A stretch of DNA of 64,000 bases from Bradyrhizobium ontarionense (GTDB lineage: Bacteria > Pseudomonadota > Alphaproteobacteria > Rhizobiales > Xanthobacteraceae), in the NCBI RefSeq assembly GCF_021088345.1, contig NZ_CP088156.1, forward strand, positions 248,001-312,000, given 5' to 3'. Position 1 is the first letter of the stretch. Each line of letters begins with the position of its first letter. The notes under the pieces were generated by a model, which was not told the DNA's origin, did no database searches, and saw nothing but the letters and a program-made list of their open reading frames with translations. Position numbers and translations under genes: made by a program. Shown here piece after piece: positions 53,939 through 63,143 of the stretch.

Positions 53939-56517
53939 TCGGCGCTCTCGCCGGGCTCACGGCATCTCGCGCGCTTCGGCAGTCATGGCTTCGGCGTTTG
54001 GGGGGGCACGATGAAGTCGCCTCGATACCGACGGATTATCGCGAAAATGGCCGACAGATAAGTATAGCCGAGCTGGAGATCCCGTTCTCGGATGCCTGTC
54101 AGCGCCGATTGGCCCTTGCCCGGGCGGTTGATCCGTCGCCCGTGGAATCGCTTCTGGCTACTGCGATCATCTTGGCGGTGCAGGCTCGGCTGTCGGGGAC
54201 GATTGTCATTGGCGTGCCGCCGTTGTCGGAGAAGGCGGGCGTTGCAGGAGACGTGCTGCCAATTCTCGTCCCGTTCGAGCCGGATCAGACGTTCGAGGCG
54301 ACATGGCAGGCGACCTATCGCGCGCTGATGGGAGCCTATGCGAGAGCGAATGCCGGCTCTCAAGGCTCGCTGAAGCAGATGCTCGCGGCGGAAACCCAGA
54401 TCCGGCGGGTCGATCTTCTCCTGGCGTTTGACGACCGCTGTGCCGCGGCGAATGAGGGAGGATGGCCGCTCGAGGTCCGGGTGAGCTGGCAGGGGGAACG
54501 TCACTCGGCGACGCTGCTGTATCGAACCGATCTCTTCGCAAGGTCCACGGCGGCCGACCTGAGCAGAGACATCGGGGTTGCTCTGGATCGGCTGTTGCGA
54601 TTTCCCCATGTTCGCGTGAGGGACAACGAGTTTGCGGCGTTCGAGGCTGCTCTCTTGGGCGAGCCGCTATCTCTGGAGTCGCGAGGAATCTTCGAGCGAT
54701 TTTCCGATGTGGCCAGGCAAAGGCCGGACGCCTGCGCGCTGGTCTATCAAGACGAGAAGGTAACCTATCGGCAGTTCAGCGATCGTGCGGACCTCTTCGC
54801 GGCCGGGTTGGCGTCCAGGGGCGTGGACGAAGGGGCTACCGTCGCGCTGCATTTGCGGCCGGGCCTCGATCTGATCACGTGCGTGATCGCGGCACATCGT
54901 ATCGGCGCGGTGTACGTCATGCTGCCGTTCGACTATCCGGCGCTGCGCTTGAACGAGATTGTCGCGGACACTCGCGCCGCCCTGGTCGTCACCGACAGCC
55001 CGGGTTCGGTGCCCGACATCTGGCCGACGGTCGTCTCGTCGGAGCTCGCGCGGCCGCAGCAACGTCATCTGGCGCCGGCGTCGAAATCTCAGGGGCGCTT
55101 CAGCGTGTTTTACACCTCTTCCTCGACGGGGAGGGCGAAGGGGGTCGTGCTGCTGGAATCTGCTCTCCTCAACCGGCTGTCCTGGATGTGGAAGCATTTT
55201 CCGTTCGCGGCCGACGACAAGATCTTGCTGCAGAAATCGCCCGCCGTCGTCGGAGCGCTCTGGGAGCTCTATGGCGGGCTGCTGGCGGGCATATGCACCG
55301 TCATCGCCGATCCACAGGACATCACGGATCCCGACAGGTTCGCAGCTTTCGTCCGGAAACATCAGATCACCCGTATTGCGGGATCGCCCCCGGTCCTGGA
55401 GAATCTGCTGATTGGCGATGGCGCCGGCAACGGCATGAAATCGTCTTTGCGGATCGTGTACTCGAGCGCCGACGCGCTGACGCCGCAATTGGTGCAGCAG
55501 TGGCATCAGAAATTTCCAAGGACGCAGCTCCTGAATCTCTATGGTTCGACGGAATGCTCGTCGAATGCCACCTGGTTCGATTCCATGGACCTCCATCCCC
55601 ATCAGGACCGGGTCCCGATCGGAAAGCCGATCGCAAATGTACGGCTGTACATTCTCAATCACGATCTGGCGGTCGTTCCCCTTGGCGGGATCGGCGAACT
55701 GTGCGTTTCCGGTGCGTGCCTTGCAGACGGATATCTCGACCGGGATAGCTCGTCTCAAGACAAATTCATCGACAATCCGTTCGCGGCAGCGGACGGCCGG
55801 CATCGGGTCCTTTACCGCACGGGCGACCGCGCACGCATGAACGGGCACGGGCACGTCGAGTTGCTCGGCCGGATGGACCACATGATAAAGCTTCGCGGCT
55901 TTCGCATCGCCCTGGGGGATGTCGAATTCGCCTTGAAGGCTCATCCAAAGATCAGGGACGCCATCGCGTTTGTCACCGAATCCTCGGTGCGCCGGCGCGC
56001 TCTGCACGCCTTCTATTGCGCCGATGAGCCGCTCAGTCGTGGTGTGTTACGGGCCTATCTTTCAGCGCGCATTCCGAGGTTCATGATTCCAAGTGCGTTT
56101 TCGCGCCTCGACGAGTTCCCCATGACGAAATCCGGCAAGGTGGACAGGCGCGCCTTGAGCGCGGTCATTGCTCACCCCGCCGCGATGCCCAACATGGACT
56201 TTCGTTCGCAGCAGGGACTGGAGCAATTGATCCGGCTTCTCTGGCAGGAATATTCCGGCACCGATGATGTCGAGCTCGACGACAGGATCATGGATGTCGG
56301 GATCGATTCCCTCGCGATCGTCGATATCCGGGGTCAATTGCAGAGAATGACCGGCTGCAAGCTCGAGCTGTCCGATTTCTTTCAGTTTCCGACCCCGCGC
56401 ACATTGGCGGCGAGAATCCTGAATGGGGTCGATGAGGGAGCCAGCGTGGCCAGTGCCCGTTCGCGGGCCGCCATGCGCCGTGTCGCACGGAATGGAGAAC
56501 GCGGGCTTCATGGATAG
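53935..56517 (+). CDS. NRPS, partial C - A - T, atypical adenylation domain
   Basis: The ATG at 53935 overlaps the methyltransferase stop (ATGA), giving 860 residues; an earlier in-frame start would lie inside the upstream gene. Residues about 40-220 look like only the C-terminal lobe of a condensation domain; the lobe with HHxxxDG is absent. Adenylation core: FYTSSSTGRAKGVVLL near 393, where Gly and Pro of TSGSTGxPKG are replaced. A10 reads SGKVDRRAL. Carrier: DVGIDSL (Ser792). The hand-read pocket V-G-W-A-Y-S-L-S-N-K has no Asp at 235 or 236, so an alpha-amino acid is doubtful and a carboxylic or unusual acid is possible. Overlaps the TE gene by eight bases. Confidence 0.85.
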   Translation: MIGALAGLTASRALRQSWLRRLGGHDEVASIPTDYRENGRQISIAELEIPFSDACQRRLALARAVDPSPVESLLATAIILAVQARLSGTIVIGVPPLSEKAGVAGDVLPILVPFEPDQTFEATWQATYRALMGAYARANAGSQGSLKQMLAAETQIRRVDLLLAFDDRCAAANEGGWPLEVRVSWQGERHSATLLYRTDLFARSTAADLSRDIGVALDRLLRFPHVRVRDNEFAAFEAALLGEPLSLESRGIFERFSDVARQRPDACALVYQDEKVTYRQFSDRADLFAAGLASRGVDEGATVALHLRPGLDLITCVIAAHRIGAVYVMLPFDYPALRLNEIVADTRAALVVTDSPGSVPDIWPTVVSSELARPQQRHLAPASKSQGRFSVFYTSSSTGRAKGVVLLESALLNRLSWMWKHFPFAADDKILLQKSPAVVGALWELYGGLLAGICTVIADPQDITDPDRFAAFVRKHQITRIAGSPPVLENLLIGDGAGNGMKSSLRIVYSSADALTPQLVQQWHQKFPRTQLLNLYGSTECSSNATWFDSMDLHPHQDRVPIGKPIANVRLYILNHDLAVVPLGGIGELCVSGACLADGYLDRDSSSQDKFIDNPFAAADGRHRVLYRTGDRARMNGHGHVELLGRMDHMIKLRGFRIALGDVEFALKAHPKIRDAIAFVTESSVRRRALHAFYCADEPLSRGVLRAYLSARIPRFMIPSAFSRLDEFPMTKSGKVDRRALSAVIAHPAAMPNMDFRSQQGLEQLIRLLWQEYSGTDDVELDDRIMDVGIDSLAIVDIRGQLQRMTGCKLELSDFFQFPTPRTLAARILNGVDEGASVASARSRAAMRRVARNGERGLHG

Positions 56518-57256
56518 TTCGGACAGTTGGCTCGCGACCGAATGGCTTCAGGACGAAACGAGCGCAGAGGTTTGTCTGGTTTGCCTTCCTCATGCCGGAG
56601 CAACTCACGCCGTATTCGAGGGATGGGTCCGGTTCTTTGCGCCGGAGATCGACATTGGCGCGATTTGCCTGCCCGGACGAGGTGTGCGCTTTGGCGAACC
56701 CGCGTGCGACACGATGCAGGAACTGGTGGGACGTCTCGCACGGGCTCTTCATGATCGGCAGAACCGCGCGCCGCTGGCCATATATGGCGAGTGCACCGGG
56801 GCGCTCATCGCTACGGCGTTGGTCGACGAACTGGCGAAGACCTACGGAGAGAAAGTCGCCCACCTTTTCGTTGCCGGCTATCCGCCCCCGGGACATGCCT
56901 CGGGAAAACTGCACGCCCTGGCGCCGGACGCGTTCAGGGACGAGGTTCTCGGCCTCGGATTCATTCCGCCGGAGCTCGCTGCGAATCCACAAACCATCGA
57001 ATTTTTCCTGCCGCAGATACTGGCCGATTTCAGGATTTGCGAGCTGTTCGAAGGCGCGGATCTGCTGCTCGATTGTCCCATCACGGGCCTGATCGGCATG
57101 GAGGATCGGCTCGATCCGGTCGTCTTCGAGAGGTGGGCCGGAGTTACGCGAGGACCATGGAATTGCGTCACCGTTCCCTATGGCCATTTGTTGGCAGCGG
57201 ATCCGAATTGCGTCGTCAGACCTGCCATCAAGCGAAGTATCCTGGACAGGCATTAG
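56510..57256 (+). CDS. Type II thioesterase with Cys nucleophile
   Basis: The 248-residue protein (start MDSSDSWLATEW) has the type II TE plan: LVCLPHAGATHAVFEGW, LPGRGVRFGEP, the nucleophile elbow AIYGECTGALIA with Cys95, an acidic residue in GMEDRLDP and His in PYGHLLAA. Ordinary members have GHSMG with Ser. Type II enzymes remove wrong or stalled acyl groups from carrier domains; as no TE is fused to any locus 2 synthetase, this one might also release the product. An ATG at 56492 is the alternative start. It is the last gene of the MT-NRPS-TE unit. Confidence 0.85.
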   Translation: MDSSDSWLATEWLQDETSAEVCLVCLPHAGATHAVFEGWVRFFAPEIDIGAICLPGRGVRFGEPACDTMQELVGRLARALHDRQNRAPLAIYGECTGALIATALVDELAKTYGEKVAHLFVAGYPPPGHASGKLHALAPDAFRDEVLGLGFIPPELAANPQTIEFFLPQILADFRICELFEGADLLLDCPITGLIGMEDRLDPVVFERWAGVTRGPWNCVTVPYGHLLAADPNCVVRPAIKRSILDRH

Positions 57257-57554
57257 GAAGAGCCGCGTGGAGCGCGAGCCCGTCAAAGACGCGCTCAGGC
57301 GGCTTGCACGACATCCCTCGAATTGTCGTCGTCAAACGGCTGCGCCCGGAAAGCAGGCGACCGTCTGCAGCTTTCGAGTCCATTTTTAATAGATGAGATG
57401 GGCAAGGATCCAGCTCGCGGATTCATCCGACCGAAAATGAGGCCATTCCTTAAAGTGGACATATTGAATCTGAACAACTTAAGAGCGAAGTGCGAGAGCA
57501 AGACCGCGCCTACGTTGGTTCTAACCAGTAGTACGACTGATCGAGGACAAAGAC
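57257..57554. other. Gap between thioesterase and right DUF3102 copy
   Basis: About 300 bases. The last 44 bases belong to the direct repeat. No hairpin followed by T residues could be identified after the thioesterase gene, and no coding frame is convincing. Confidence 0.3.
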
Positions 57555-58238
57555 ATGAGTAGCCGAGCAAGCGTCAATGTTAAGTCGAATGTCGATAGCG
57601 ATGCTAACTGCCCGAACGAGCGTTTTGACTACAGCAGTGTATCGCCGTCGCTGGCCAAATTTCTAAAGGGACAAGCGGAACGGATACAGCACCAGTGCGT
57701 GACCTCGATCATCCAAATCGGGAAATCGCTGGTTGAAGCCAAGCGGCACCTGTCACACGGTGCCTTCCTCCGGTGGGTGCAATACGAGGTTCATCTTCCC
57801 GTGCGCACGGCTCAGGCGTACATGCGGGTTGCGAGCTGGGCCTCAAACAAACGCGCAACGGTTGCGCATTTGACTCCGACGGTGCTCTATCTGCTCTCGG
57901 CGCCGAGCACGCCCGAGGACTTCTCGGCGGAAATCCTTGCTCAGGTCGAAGCCGGGGAGCCGATTGCACCTTCGGCCCTGCGCAAGGCGCTGAAGGTGCG
58001 GCGAATGCAGGAGCGCGCCGGCGGCCAGAACGATCTCGAAGCCGTGTTGATGTCGGGTGTCGGACGGTCGGACTCGATCGGCTCCGAAACCTGCAGAGGT
58101 TCCAGCGAATTGACCGAATTCGTCGAGATGCTGTCGACACGGCTGTCCGCGATGGAGTTCGAGCGGGTGCAGCAGATCATGACCAGCACGACGGTGCTCA
58201 ACGATCCGGAACTGCCGAACAAGCTTCGGCGTGCGTTT
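57511..58238 (+). repeat. Right copy of long direct repeat carrying a DUF3102 gene
   Basis: Second copy of the segment at 31756-32490, same orientation, 25.7 kb apart. Differences are scattered single bases, many at third codon positions, which points to an older duplication under selection rather than a very recent one. Ends estimated by eye. Confidence 0.8.
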
Positions 58239-58307
58239 GAAAATCCGCCACCATTCCTGCGCACGGCGGCCAATGTCGAGCTGATCGAGCTCGTCCCACG
58301 GATGTGA
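57555..58307 (+). CDS. DUF3102 family protein, right copy
   Basis: The 250-residue protein starts MSSRASVNVKSNVDSDANC and is nearly the same as the protein at 31800: the blocks VTSIIQIGKSLVEAKRHLSH, GAFLRWVQYEVHLPVRTAQA and FVEMLSTRLSAMEFERVQQI are shared with at most one change each. The C-terminus is different and longer (PPPFLRTAANVELIELVPRM), so the copies diverge sharply after LRRAF. It borders locus 2 on the right. Function unknown. Confidence 0.75.
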   Translation: MSSRASVNVKSNVDSDANCPNERFDYSSVSPSLAKFLKGQAERIQHQCVTSIIQIGKSLVEAKRHLSHGAFLRWVQYEVHLPVRTAQAYMRVASWASNKRATVAHLTPTVLYLLSAPSTPEDFSAEILAQVEAGEPIAPSALRKALKVRRMQERAGGQNDLEAVLMSGVGRSDSIGSETCRGSSELTEFVEMLSTRLSAMEFERVQQIMTSTTVLNDPELPNKLRRAFENPPPFLRTAANVELIELVPRM

Positions 58308-58826
58308 AACGGCGAGCATCGGACGGCCGGTTGATCGAGCGACCGCGGCTTGCAGAATTCCAGATCGCCTTCGGGGCTGGGACTTCGTAGCTGGCAAATC
58401 GGTTCATCGAGATGCCGGCCGTCCTTTTTTGGTGTTCCGGTTTTCCTGATCAAGCCGTGATCTCGGACTGCGCTGTCGAAACTGAGCGCGATCATGCGGA
58501 TAGGCCAGCACCATCAGCGACAGCGATGGTTGACAAAGCCAAAGCAGAAGGGCGCGACCCAATAGATGGGAATTGTGGGTGCCCGGCAGAGTGGCAGAAG
58601 TGGACGCCCCCACTTCGCGTTGTCGGTTTGTCGCGCCAGTGTCATACTTCGCCAACACCTGTCGACTTCATCGCGACGGCGACGATCGAAGATGAGCGAG
58701 CAGCATAAGGCAGTTATCGTTCGTCCGCGCTGAGGTCGATCACATGAGTTCGTTCAACGTGCAGTGCCGCAGTCGGCGCGAGCCGAACTGCCAGTGCCGC
58801 TCTTTTAAGCAGGGAGTTGGCTAGTG
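58308..58826. other. About 520 bases without a recognisable gene
   Basis: Frames here (for example 58412-58708) do not resemble a family. An imperfect hairpin at 58769-58791 (TCGGC/GCCGA extended by GCAG/CTGC around a bulged A) is followed within 15 bases by TTTT and lies 35 bases before the kinase start; it could be a terminator or attenuator. The remainder may be decayed mobile-element sequence. Confidence 0.35.
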
Positions 58827-59567
58827 ATGAGTGACAGACAACAGACAGAGGTGAAGTGGGATCTGCATCGTCCGCATCCGGGTATGGTCTTTCACGAAAC
58901 CCTGGTCGGAGAGCAGGAAACCAGATCGCCAGCCGTCGTTTCGAACTTCTTTGTTCTGCTGGGGCCTGATTATGTGGGCAAGACCTCGGCCATGAAGGGG
59001 CTGATGCAACGCCTGGAGGGAAAATTCGTCTCCCACGACGACGTATTTCTGGGAGATGATGCGTCTCTGATCTGTTGCCTGAAACGCGAATTTCTTCGCC
59101 GCCTCGACATGCGGAGCACTTTCCGCCTCTCCGAAAAATTCCTGCTGAGCCTGCTGCAGCCGATCGTCGCCTATCTGCGCGAACAGGTCATGGCTGCAGA
59201 AGCAGGAGAGCGGATCATCGTTGATGGATATTACTACAAGATACTGTCGAAGTGCCGCTTGCTGGGGCTCGTCGATGACGAGCTGTTTGCATCATGGCGA
59301 CGATTTCCGCGTCCGGCGCTCGTGATCTACCTCGACACCAACCCGGAAACGACCTGGCAGCGCGTAGGAACCGATCGTCTTAATCCGTTCGAGCATTACG
59401 GGTCCGAACCGACCCGGGATGGATTCCGGATGTTTCAACGCGATCTCGCCAACGCGCTGCTGCGCGAAGTCGACGATGTCCCGGTCTGCAGAGTCGCGGC
59501 CGACTGCGAGCCGCGGTGCGTCCTGGACGAAATCGAGATCACCATTCGAGAATGGAGTGCCCGATGA
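58827..59567 (+). CDS. P-loop kinase, thymidylate-kinase-like
   Basis: The ATG at 58827 with AGGGAG ten bases upstream gives 246 residues. The Walker A motif is LLGPDYVGKTSAMKGLM (about 46-62), with Tyr/Val in the place usually held by G-S/A-G. The text IIVDGYYYKILSKC corresponds to the DRY/YYxS region of dTMP kinases and VIYLDTNPETTWQRV to the strand before the lid. It probably phosphorylates a small molecule or nucleotide. The first of five closely spaced genes; its stop overlaps the GH3 start (ATGA). A phosphate-activating or self-resistance role is possible; the substrate is unknown. Confidence 0.7.
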   Translation: MSDRQQTEVKWDLHRPHPGMVFHETLVGEQETRSPAVVSNFFVLLGPDYVGKTSAMKGLMQRLEGKFVSHDDVFLGDDASLICCLKREFLRRLDMRSTFRLSEKFLLSLLQPIVAYLREQVMAAEAGERIIVDGYYYKILSKCRLLGLVDDELFASWRRFPRPALVIYLDTNPETTWQRVGTDRLNPFEHYGSEPTRDGFRMFQRDLANALLREVDDVPVCRVAADCEPRCVLDEIEITIREWSAR

Positions 59568-61249
59568 AAGCACGTCAGGCGCACGATGATCAGTTGGAGA
59601 ACTGCCGGCTGAGAATGATGGCCGAGCGAAACCAGCTCGCCAGGTCATTGACCGATACGAACTCCTGTCAGGAGCGCGTCCTGCGGCAGCTCATTGCCGA
59701 GAACGCAGATACCGATTTTGGCCGGCTGCACCATTTCTCGCTGCTGGGGTCGATCGCTGATTTCAAGAAGGCCGTGCCAATTCGCGACTATGCCGAGTTT
59801 GAACCATGGATCGACCGTGCCGCGGACGGCGAGAGCAATGTCCTGACGGCAGAAGACCCAGTCCTGTTCTTCATGAGCAGCGGCACCACGGGTCGCAACA
59901 AGAAGATCCCGGTGACCCGGAGCTTCATGCGCCAGAGCTTTTTTCCGTTCTATTTTGCGATGTGGGCGGGTCTGGTCGAGTCCGTGCCCGAGGCGTTGTT
60001 GCGAGACGACGCGACTTACAGCCTGAAGTTCGATCCGCATGGCCGATATCCATCGACCAACTCCGGGCGACCGCATCTCGGCGTCAGTCAGACCGATTTC
60101 GAAGGGATCTTTGGCGAAAGCCTGATCGAGCCCGGGACACGTGCGCCCTGGAAGCATTTGCCGGTCAAGCTCGCGGACGACGATCATCTGGGACGAGCCT
60201 ATGCGCGCCTGTGCATGGCTGCCCAGCACGACCTGCTGTGCATCGTCGGCTTGAACCCGGCGATGGTTGCGGCTCTCCCCCGGCAGCTCGCGCTGTGGTG
60301 GCCACGGTTGGCCAAGGATATTCGTGACGGAACGGTCGGCGGAGTGCCCGCAATGACACCAAATCCTGAGCGTGCGGCCACGCTCGAGCGGCTCGCCACG
60401 TACTTCGGCACGCTGTTGCCGTCGCATCTCTGGCCGAACCTGCGGAGCCTCTTCTGCTGGAATACCGGTGTGTCCTCGCTCTATATGCCGCGTCTTGCGG
60501 AGAGCTTCGGCACGAATGTGCGCGTCTTTCCTGCGCCGGTCGCTGCCTCTGAAGGTCCCGTGGCCGTGACCGTTGACGGACACCGGAGCGCAGGATCTCC
60601 CGTCGTCGCCGCGATGCTCCTGGAGTTCATCGAAGCAGACGAGGACATTTTGCCTGATAGCCTAACCCTGGGGCTTTCCGACCTCGACGCCGGGCGGGAA
60701 TACCACGTGATCATCAGTCAACTCGGAGGACTGTATCGCTACGCGCTGGGTGATGTCGTCCGCGTCGTCGATCGGCTGCAAGGGGTACCTCGCCTTGAAT
60801 ACGCCGGTCGCCGGACGCTCTCGAACGTGGCCGGAGAAAGACTGCGGGAATCGCAGGTCGTTCGCGCGGTGAAGGACGCCTTGCTGAGTACGGGAATGGA
60901 AATCGGCAACGTCACGTGTCACGTTGAGCAGCGGGGGGACGACATGGGCTACGGGGTTGCGATAGCGCCTCGCGGGTCGTTCCAGGCGCACGAGATTGGG
61001 GCGCTGGAAGTCAGGTTCGATCGGGCGCTTCAGGATGTTTCCCGATGTTATAGACATGCCCGCGAGAGCGGTCGCTTGGGGAAGTCCGTATTCCACGTCA
61101 CCGAGCCGGACGCATTCTTCAGGGAGTGGCAGGCACGGATCACGAGCGGCGTTCGGCCGGCGCAGGCAAAGGACCGTATCTTCACGAGCGATGCCGAGAT
61201 TTGGCGGCGGCTGATAGGCCGAACCGCCGAAGGACTGCGGAGCGTCTGA
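59564..61249 (+). CDS. GH3-family acyl-adenylate amide synthetase
   Basis: The 561-residue protein starts MKARQAHDDQLENC. GH3 features: DFKKAVPIRDYAEFEPWIDR, the ATP-binding FFMSSGTTGRNKKIPVT (about 106-122), and GGLYRYALGDVVRVV near 390, typical of the 'GLYRYrlGDvv' motif. GH3 enzymes adenylate a carboxylic acid and couple it to an amino acid; plant members conjugate jasmonate and auxin, and bacterial members occur in biosynthetic loci. Its start overlaps the kinase stop and its stop overlaps the next start, so the operon is translationally coupled. The acid and amine partners are unknown. Interaction with plant hormones in a rhizobial host is a possibility, not shown here. Confidence 0.88.
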   Translation: MKARQAHDDQLENCRLRMMAERNQLARSLTDTNSCQERVLRQLIAENADTDFGRLHHFSLLGSIADFKKAVPIRDYAEFEPWIDRAADGESNVLTAEDPVLFFMSSGTTGRNKKIPVTRSFMRQSFFPFYFAMWAGLVESVPEALLRDDATYSLKFDPHGRYPSTNSGRPHLGVSQTDFEGIFGESLIEPGTRAPWKHLPVKLADDDHLGRAYARLCMAAQHDLLCIVGLNPAMVAALPRQLALWWPRLAKDIRDGTVGGVPAMTPNPERAATLERLATYFGTLLPSHLWPNLRSLFCWNTGVSSLYMPRLAESFGTNVRVFPAPVAASEGPVAVTVDGHRSAGSPVVAAMLLEFIEADEDILPDSLTLGLSDLDAGREYHVIISQLGGLYRYALGDVVRVVDRLQGVPRLEYAGRRTLSNVAGERLRESQVVRAVKDALLSTGMEIGNVTCHVEQRGDDMGYGVAIAPRGSFQAHEIGALEVRFDRALQDVSRCYRHARESGRLGKSVFHVTEPDAFFREWQARITSGVRPAQAKDRIFTSDAEIWRRLIGRTAEGLRSV

Positions 61250-62415
61250 TGGATGCGCGCGCGCGGTCTCGATCCGAGCTGTCTGCCTTGGCCGCGACGA
61301 CGGCGCGTCCCCGCGTGCTCGTCGCACCGATCCCGGTCACGCCGACCAAGCCGTTGACGCCGAGCCACGTCAAATTCCTCCTGTGGGTCGATGTGCTTTA
61401 TCGCGCGACATCGCGGATCACCACGGTGGACTTTCTTTACGGCCACACGACCGGGAACGCCTGCCAGCAGACGCTCGGTTTCTGGGAATATCTCGACCGC
61501 ACCAGCGGTGATACGGACTATGCGAGCTGGTCGGAGGAGGACGTCGGAAATCAATACATCGCGTATCAGGCGGAGCCGGTCAAAGCGTGTGGCAGCGCAT
61601 TGGCGCCATATCGCGACGCCTACGAAAATCACGGTTGGGTTCATCCGGCGAGTGCTCGTCTGTTGCATGCCTGGAACGAGCACTACGAGACGTTGGGAGT
61701 GTACGATCCGGGTTTGAGGCGACCCACTCGTGCTTCGATGGACATCGAAGAGCTCGTCGATGTTCTGAGCGCCCATGATCTGTGCCTCGACATGCGTTCA
61801 GAGTCGGACGGGATCTACATGGACCTGACGGCATTCGGCCTGCCGTTGCGCAAGCTCGTCACGGCTGATGGTCTGATGAACCATTTGGCGTGTACGCTCC
61901 GCGACATCGTTCCGCTCGTTCGTCGCTACGATCAGATCGTTCTGCTGCATGATCGCGAGATGACGGCAGACTATCTGCTGCTGCAGCGCGCCATTGGTCA
62001 ATTGGGCGGTCAGGCGACGCGCATAGCGGTCGATCGAGTGGCGATCGATGGGGTCGTGCGCTCAGGTCGGATGGGCGGATGGGCGGGATATACCGTTCCG
62101 GAGATAGCATCAGCCTGTTCGGCGAACGAATATCCGGATCGGTTTCGGCTGGGGCTGCGACTGTTCCTTCTGGCGACGATAGGTATCGGCCTGGGGCTGT
62201 CCTTCGACTTTCGCCTGCTCCGCCGCCGCATTCGTGATGCGGAGAGGCTCCTTGGCCACGCGGACCCCGAAGAGCGCGATACCGAGATGCACGAATTTCT
62301 CCTGCGCTTGACGGGCCACAAGGCCTATGTGGATCCGTACCGGCTTGCTGGGGCTTTGCTGATCCGCGGAAGACATGTACCAATCCACGATCTTGTGAAA
62401 GCGATCTTCACATGA
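61249..62415 (+). CDS. Unrecognised 388-aa protein of the GH3 operon
   Basis: The ATG at 61249 overlaps the GH3 stop (TGATG). I do not recognise the family. The N-terminal text PVTPTKPLTPSHVKFLLWVD then VLYRATSR weakly recalls the HxGH region of class I aminoacyl-tRNA synthetases ('..lHlGHl...D...R'), and a Rossmann-like fold with an acidic, His-rich middle (LVDVLSAHDLCLDM, VLLHDREMTADYLLL) would fit, but the signature His pair is incomplete. A hydrophobic stretch (LRLFLLATIGIGLGLSF) lies near residue 310. No signal peptide. By context it belongs to the same pathway as the GH3 enzyme. Confidence 0.75.
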   Translation: MDARARSRSELSALAATTARPRVLVAPIPVTPTKPLTPSHVKFLLWVDVLYRATSRITTVDFLYGHTTGNACQQTLGFWEYLDRTSGDTDYASWSEEDVGNQYIAYQAEPVKACGSALAPYRDAYENHGWVHPASARLLHAWNEHYETLGVYDPGLRRPTRASMDIEELVDVLSAHDLCLDMRSESDGIYMDLTAFGLPLRKLVTADGLMNHLACTLRDIVPLVRRYDQIVLLHDREMTADYLLLQRAIGQLGGQATRIAVDRVAIDGVVRSGRMGGWAGYTVPEIASACSANEYPDRFRLGLRLFLLATIGIGLGLSFDFRLLRRRIRDAERLLGHADPEERDTEMHEFLLRLTGHKAYVDPYRLAGALLIRGRHVPIHDLVKAIFT

Positions 62416-63143
62416 CGATTACGCAGACCTCGCTTTCGTTGCAGCTCTCGCGCCGGATTGAGATCGCGCGGCATAAATGGGCGTATGCGGCGGCGGCTGT
62501 TCCCTCGTCAGCCGGAATGAGGAGCCCGGTCGTTGGCGATGCGGTCGCCGGGGCCGACATCGCAGCCTTTGCCGTGCTGCGTGATTTCAATCCGAAAGTA
62601 TTTGCCCAGTCGTCGCTTGCCTTCGCAGCCTCGCTGCCCGAACGCTGGCGTGACAGATGGTTTGGAACCTACACCCGGACCATCTTCCTTGCCGGTAATC
62701 CGGCAAATCTCCTGTCGCGGTTCCCATTCCAGCACGTGACCGAGGATCGGTCCTGTGCGTGGCTCGGGCCGGCGCCCGCCAACGTGGCCATGACGTTGCG
62801 GCGCCTGTTGGTGCCATTCCGAAGCGAGAGCAGCGTACCCTCGGGTGAGTTTTCCATTGGTCTGCCGGACGGAGAGATATGTGGTGCGACCGAAACGCCG
62901 CGGCAAATGCAGATCCATCTCGGAACCGCAGGGATGACAGCGGTCGACTATCTGGTTCATTTGAACCATACGCTCGCTGAATCGGTGTTGCTTGGCTTGA
63001 TCGCCCCGGGAAGCGCCATCAGAATCCGGCATGTCCCGCGACTTCATGGCTGTCCGGAGGAGTTTCTGTGGTTGCGCGTGCTCAATGACAGGACCGATGG
63101 AAGCCGGTTACGTGCCTATGCGGGGGTGAGTGCGTGCGAGTAG
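62412..63143 (+). CDS. Unrecognised 243-aa protein of the GH3 operon
   Basis: The ATG overlaps the preceding stop (ATGA). The protein starts MTITQTSLSLQLSRRIEIAR. No motif of a known family was identified. It is soluble, of mixed composition, with FSIGLPDGEICGATETPRQM and DYLVHLNHTLAESVLLGL as its most regular parts. Tight coupling on both sides implies a stoichiometric partner or consecutive enzyme in the pathway. Nothing more can be said from sequence alone. Confidence 0.72.
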   Translation: MTITQTSLSLQLSRRIEIARHKWAYAAAAVPSSAGMRSPVVGDAVAGADIAAFAVLRDFNPKVFAQSSLAFAASLPERWRDRWFGTYTRTIFLAGNPANLLSRFPFQHVTEDRSCAWLGPAPANVAMTLRRLLVPFRSESSVPSGEFSIGLPDGEICGATETPRQMQIHLGTAGMTAVDYLVHLNHTLAESVLLGLIAPGSAIRIRHVPRLHGCPEEFLWLRVLNDRTDGSRLRAYAGVSACE

